Source: Artocarpus heterophyllus
Lineage: Eukaryota > Streptophyta > Magnoliopsida > Rosales > Moraceae
Reading direction: 5' to 3'
Assembly (NCBI GenBank): GCA_025403435.1
Contig: CM046345.1
Location: forward strand, 10,606,235 to 10,670,234
Length of the DNA: 64,000 nucleotides
This document shows, piece by piece, positions 58,666 to 64,000 of the stretch; position 1 is the stretch's first letter, and each line of letters begins with the position of its first letter. Below the pieces are notes generated by a model. The model worked only from the letters and a program-made list of their open reading frames with translations. It searched no databases and was not told the origin of the DNA. Position numbers and translations under genes: made by a program.

Positions 58666-60387
58666 GATTTAGATGTGGAATTATGTCTGGATTTATATAT
58701 AAAAATGATATTAGTAAGCAATTGTTCCAAGAATAATTTACAACACTTATTTCTTTTGTAATTCTTCAATTAATATGAAGACTTGCAAGTGTGATACCCC
58801 ATTCTATTTGGTAATTGGACCAGTCACCAATCGAAGTCAAGTTAGAGGTGTGATACCACATCTCTAACTTCATTTTTGGTTTATTAGTTATATGATATTA
58901 TATTTGTTTTATTTAATTAAAATTATTATTTTTATTGGTTTGCGAATTGTTATTTGTACGTGCAATGTAATATAATTGATCAAAATATAAAAATTGTGAG
59001 GCTAAATAACACACAAGATATAAGTGATCCATTGACAACCTTAGAGAAAAAACTCTTTTTTTCCACCAGTGCGCACAGTACATTAAATAATTATTAATTT
59101 GAGAAAAAACCGTTGTTAAATGTATACATTTTACGAGTCCTGTAGTAGAAAATGCAATAATGAGTTTGATGATGTATTTAACAGCGGTTTGAAAAAGTCA
59201 TTAAATGTCTAATTTAATGACTTTGGATACACAAACCATGGTCTTGTCTTTGATGACGATTTTTAACTGTTATTTTATCTATTATTTAGTGTTATTAATT
59301 TGCTTCTAAATAGTTTTTAATATTTTGTAATTAGAAACCTTTTATGTGGTCCTATGCATATGGTTTAGTCATAAATCTATACCTGACTCTATTAAAACAT
59401 GAAGAGTTTAACTCTTCTTGAGTTTGGAAAAAAATTATAGGGAAAATTTGTTTCAAATTAAAAACGTGGATGTTTGACTGCTTATGTTTCTTAACCCCTC
59501 TTTTCAAATTCTTCCTTTCATCTCCTATATATTGTCCGCGGAAATATAATAATATATTTGTCTTCAACCTTTTGTTTATACATATGAATATGATGTACTT
59601 TGGAAGCACGGCTTTATACCAACACATCAAACTACAAATTAAGAAATCGTAACAATTATATTGCTAGGTCTCATAAGTCCACGATTATGGCAGGCTGCAC
59701 TTAGAGTCAAAACTAGTCGTAATCATGTTGCCTTAGTTGATTTGTTGTTGCCTACCACTCCAATAAAATAGGAGAATAAAATATTGTAGGAAAAAAAGGT
59801 TCGACATTTAGGCGTTTTCTGTTGTTGAAATGTTTCATTTGGGCGTGCTTTTCTAAGGCTCTCTCTCTCTCTCTCTCTCTCTCTTCATATATATGGTTCT
59901 TATTCTTCTGCTTTTATTTGTCAATGTTTGAATTGTTTTTACTTTTTCTTAAAAGAAAAAAAAAAACGTTTTGCCTACTCTTTTTCTTCTTTCTTTTCTT
60001 TTGTCTTTTTCTGATAACTTCTTTCCATGCCGGCTATGATTTTTATTGAATTTTCCGTTTAACTACTTGCAGGTGAATATTATCAGTAGATAATATTATA
60101 TATCAAATTAGATAATAATTTTAATATGCGTATACATCGGAAGAATGAATCGAAAATATATTGTATTTCTAAAACTTTTAAAAAAATTATGTGATTAGTG
60201 GTTTTTTTCTTTTTCTTTTTTTTTTTTTTAAAAAGCGATGTGATAACAGGTTTTGAGGGTCAGCAATATTAAAAGAAAAAAAAAAGAAAAAATTTATAAC
60301 GCTCCATAAAAAATAAATCATAAAACACTCTATTACATTAATAAAAGATACTACTCTTTTTAAGAAAGAAGAAAATGAAGGACTGCG

Positions 60388-60418
<31 letters not shown>

Positions 60419-61179
60419 GCTGTAGGTATAGTTTGCTGCTATAATCATATTCCTGCAAATGATCCATGAGTTGACATTTAATTTACTGATGATTTTTTTA
60501 TTTGATAATTAGATTTGTTGCCTTATTTTATATTGCAAAATCAAAATTAACTTTCTATATTTATATTTTCTAAGTGCATTACTTTCATGCTAAGCAATGT
60601 TTTGATATTTTTAAATTCACCAGACTTAAAATTATTTACATGCATGTTATAAGTTATTAAAATAAATAAATAAATCACATGAGTATGAATTGGCAATAAT
60701 ATGACTATAACTATTTTGGCACGTGCAATGCTGGTACTAGACACAACGTAGTTTGGATGTTAAATGTTCCTACATTTAATAGCATATATTAAATGTTCTT
60801 ACCTAGAGTGGATTTTTGTATTCTGACAACGTAGTAATAGTGCACTGTAAAATATTTTTTACTTTAGTATATTATTGATTTTAACTAGAGTGGTTTTAAA
60901 TGAAAGTTGAAGGATATTATGGTATCTGATTCGTATACCTCTACCACACTTATGTTTGAGTGGAACCAAATTATTTTCTATTCGTGAATTTTTAATTGAA
61001 TTACACATTGATTCGTAATTTGTGAATTCCAGATACGTGAACACGTTTCCTATGAATTATAAGTACTGCTTACATATTCTTTTTCCTACCATTAAATACT
61101 CAAACTAACAATAAAAAAAACACTTGGATTAAAATAATATGATTAGTTCAATAGTATAATAGAAAAGGTGTTCCGAGCT
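58666..61179. other. AT-rich spacer upstream of CHS3
   Basis: Counterpart of 49924-52379. CT repeats at about 59859-59884 and a long poly(A) near 60393-60418. No gene seen. Confidence 0.5.
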
Positions 61180-61440
61180 GCCTTACCAACGACGGTTGAA
61201 ACAGCACAACCCCAATTCACGTGGTCACCCACCTGCCGTAATCCAACCAACCCAATTACCCCACCTCTCATATCCTGATATAGTATATTTGTGTGTGTGT
61301 ATATATAGGCTCAACTAGCAAGTGTATTTCAAACTGCAAATTAGCTCAGCTAGTTTTGCTATAGCTCTTGTTATATACATAACTCCCAAAGCAATAGCAT
61401 CTAGCAAAGTCCAACATTATAATATTTGTAATTTGTGAGC
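61180..61440 (+). promoter_or_regulatory. CHS3 promoter and 5' leader
   Basis: G-box CACGTG 61218-61223, AC-element ACCAACC 61246-61252 and TATATATA 61300-61307, in the same spacing as CHS2. Only about one base and one indel differ over the preceding 600 bases. Confidence 0.7.
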
Positions 61441-62952
61441 ATGGCCCACTTCGTCAGCGAAATCAGAAAGGCACAACGGGCCGAGGGTCCGGCTGCCGTG
61501 CTAGCCATTGGCACCGCCAACCCACCCAACTTCTTCTTGCAAACTGATTATCCTGACTTCTACTTTCGCGTCACCAGTAGTGATCATAAGACAGAACTCA
61601 AAGACAAATTTAAACGCATGTGTATGTAATTCATCTCCAAGCTATTTTTTTTCTTTTGCAATCTCCTGACAATTTTTTTCCTTAATATGTGGTACAAGAT
61701 TTGTTACATATTGTTCATCGAATTCAAACACATACATAAATATAGCAATAATTGGTATGCATATATATATACACACACTACAAAAAAACATGTATCATTT
61801 TGTGATTCATCATCAGTAACGAAAATCATGCACATGTACACACATTTAGCAGTAGGAAGATAGATACATATGATATAGATAGCCAAGAATTGAAAGATTT
61901 CATTTAGTAATTTATAGAGCTGATGTAACTGAATTCATGAATCTACAGGTGAAAAAGCTATGATAAAGAAGCGCCATATGTACTTGACGGAAGAAATCCT
62001 AAAAGAAAACCCAAAGATGTGTGAGTACATGGCGCCATCGCTAGATGCTCGTCAAGACATAGTGGTGGTTGAGATACCAAAGCTAGGAAAAGAGGCGGCG
62101 GTCAAAGCCTTAAAGGAGTGGGGCCAACCAAAATCAAAGATCACTCACCTCATCTTCTGCACCACGTCCGGCGTTGACATGCCTGGCGCCGACTACCAGC
62201 TGACCAAGCTCCTTGGCCTCCGACCTTCCGTGAAGCGCTACATGATGTATCAGCAAGGCTGCTTCGCCGGCGGCGCTGTCCTCCGCATCGCCAAGGACTT
62301 GGCCGAGAACAACAAGGGTGCCCGAGTCCTCGTTGTCTGCTCCGAGATCACTGCTGTCACCTTCCGCGGGCCGTCTGAACTCCACCTCGACTCCATGGTA
62401 GGCCAGGCCCTTTTTGGCGATGGCGCCGCTGCAGTCATCGTTGGCGCCGAACCAGACACATCGATCGAAAAGCCAATATTCGAACTAGTATCAACGGCCC
62501 AAACAATCCTTCCAGACTCGGAGGGGGCGATTGACGGGCATTTAAGAGAAGTAGGATTGACATTTCATCTTCTCAAAGACGTACCTTACTTGATATCCAA
62601 GAACATAGAGAAGAGTCTGGTTGAGGCATTCACTCCGATCGGAATCAACGACTGGAATTCGATATTCTGGATAGCACACCCGGGAGGACCTGCAATTCTT
62701 GACCAGGTGGAGTCGAAGGTGGGGCTGAAGAAGGAGAAGCTGAGGGCCACTCGTCAGATGCTTAGCGAGTATGGAAACATGTCCAGTGCTTCCGTACTCT
62801 TCATAATGGACGAGATGAGGAAGAAGTCTGCGGAGGAAGGAAAGACCACCACCGGTGAAGGCCTCGACTGGGGCGTCCTCTTCGGCTTTGGCCCGGGCTT
62901 GACCGTCGAGACAGTGGTGCTGCACAGCCTTCCAATTAATAATGTTGCCTAA
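61441..62952 (+). CDS. CHS: Chalcone synthase 3 (intact)
   Basis: Exon 1 is 61441-61621, the intron 61622-61948 and exon 2 61949-62952; 394 residues, same enzyme and active-site set as CHS2 (Cys 165, Phe 216, Phe 266, His 304, Asn 337, GFGPG). Against CHS2 it has His 3, Phe 4, Ser 47, Thr 231 and Ser 316. The first two lie in the variable N-terminus away from the catalytic core. Exon 2 differs from CHS2 at about three bases in 1004, but exon 1 differs at about eleven in 181, and the intron shares many sites with the S1 pseudogene instead of CHS2. Function is expected to equal CHS2. Confidence 0.96.
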
Positions 62953-64000
62953 TTGAGCTGTCCATAAGGTTCACTCATTCATACGAGTATTTCAACAATA
63001 AGTATACCCTGCAGGCCTAATGTCCGTGGGTAATAATTATTCTTATCATGGTGTGTAAGTCGTTATAATTTAAAAAAAAAAAATTAAATGCAAAACCTTT
63101 GGCTTTGCTTTTAAGAGTTGGGGATCTGCCATTGAAATAGGATATAAGAGTTATACTTCAAAATTACCATTAATATATCATTTTCTTGCTTATTTTTACA
63201 CTCTGTTTGTTGTAATTATTATTATTATTATTTTTCTCATCAAGGTTTTTGAAGCCAATTCCTGCTTCCTAATTGGGGTGGTTTGTATTAGTCAAGTACT
63301 TGTCCTCCTTTTTGGTCTTGACGTAATACAAATCCCTTTTGACTTAAAAACAAACAATGTATATAATATATACATATATATGTTTGGAGAGAGACTGTTA
63401 TATGAAAGTATTTTACAAGCATTATCACATCTAATAGTATATATTATTCGCAGACCATTACCAATTTTGTATTTCACGTGAAATAAAGCTGGACTCAATC
63501 CCCCTTTAGTAAATAAATAGGAGGTGCATTAAAATACCATACATCATATTCTAAAGAATCGATTACAAACATCAAAAAATAATTAATCAGTAGCTATTAG
63601 CTTTTTATAGAGTTGCGACCTGGATAAGTTAAGAATGGAATCCCATAAAAACCAAAATAAAATAAAAAAATACCAACAACACTCATCGTAACGACCGACT
63701 GAAACAATTTTGCCCAAATATGTCCATATTTAAGAATATTTTTGCACACAACCCTCTTAATTATTATTTTACTATAAATACATTTTCTATCAATTTTCTA
63801 TGTTGGAGTTTTTTTTCAAAGTTGTTACTTTATATATTATTTTTTTCTTCAGAGCTCTCCACTATTAATTTTCCATATGTGCACACTAAATTATATTTTA
63901 CCTAATAATCAAAAAATCTTTATTATTTAAGTATCTTCTATTAAATACTATTCCCCTTGTCTATTCATATAATATTTTGAACATAAAACTTTTTTTAATT
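62953..64000. other. CHS3 3' flank to window end
   Basis: Almost identical to 54165-55212. From about 63937 it enters the start of another copia LTR-like remnant, cut by the window. No gene seen. Confidence 0.6.

Larger units (their letters stand above)
55685..64000. repeat. Unit S3 of the CHS tandem array (no element B)
   Basis: Copia remnant, full LTR-C, ORF fragment, spacer, promoter and CHS3 follow each other without interruption. At 60677-60683 CACATGA continues directly into GTATGAATTGG, the empty counterpart of element B's left boundary. The unit repeats at about 8.8 kb (54164 to 62952). Confidence 0.85.

Overview
The window is eukaryotic plant nuclear DNA, AT-rich and packed with LTR retrotransposons. 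It carries a small tandem cluster of chalcone synthase (CHS) genes. Evidence for a flowering plant, most likely a eudicot: two-exon CHS genes with the conserved phase-1 intron inside a Cys codon, retroelements primed by initiator tRNA-Met (TGGTATCAGAGC type sites), and a chromodomain-bearing Ty3/gypsy element. I cannot name the species from sequence alone.

Layout. (1) 1-7213: a Ty3/gypsy chromovirus (Tekay-like), entering from the left edge. It has gag, protease, a broken reverse transcriptase, RNase H, a frameshifted integrase, a chromodomain and a complete 3' LTR. (2) 7214-28957: superunit S1, ending in a broken CHS pseudogene (27091-28406). (3) 28958-55684: superunit S2, a paralogue of S1, ending in intact CHS gene 2 (52642-54164). 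(4) 55685-64000: unit S3, ending in intact CHS gene 3 (61441-62952). S3 lacks the 10-kb insertion seen in S1 and S2 and so shows the ancestral arrangement: copia gag remnant, solo LTR ('LTR-C'), truncated N-terminal ORF, AT-rich spacer, CHS promoter, CHS.

S1 and S2 each contain a large non-autonomous LTR element on the minus strand ('element B', 12208-22596 and 33935-48263). It has LTRs and a tRNA-Met primer site but no gag or pol. Between its LTRs it carries an intronless full-length LOG-like ORF (cytokinin riboside monophosphate phosphoribohydrolase family) and a 137-codon ORF with a cysteine cluster, both in element-sense orientation. In S2 the LOG-like ORF is split by a 4-kb solo LTR ('LTR-E') with a perfect 5-bp target duplication. 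A further LTR ('LTR-D') replaces one end of element B's left LTR in both copies.

Reading the junctions gives a relative order of events. The copia remnant and LTR-C came first. The CHS unit was then tandemly duplicated. Element B entered, and recombination left it with unmatched flanks inside a 3.7-kb direct repeat, probably deleting one CHS copy. That rearranged superunit was duplicated to give S1 and S2. Later came LTR-E (S2 only), the Ty3 element (left edge) and the CHS pseudogene deletion (S1 only). CHS2 and CHS3 are nearly identical in promoter, exon 2 and 3' flank but clearly different in exon 1 and the intron, which suggests gene conversion.

The only genes likely to make conventional proteins are CHS2 and CHS3, which catalyse the first committed step of flavonoid synthesis, and possibly the S1 LOG-like ORF. 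Percent similarities and alignments here are by eye.
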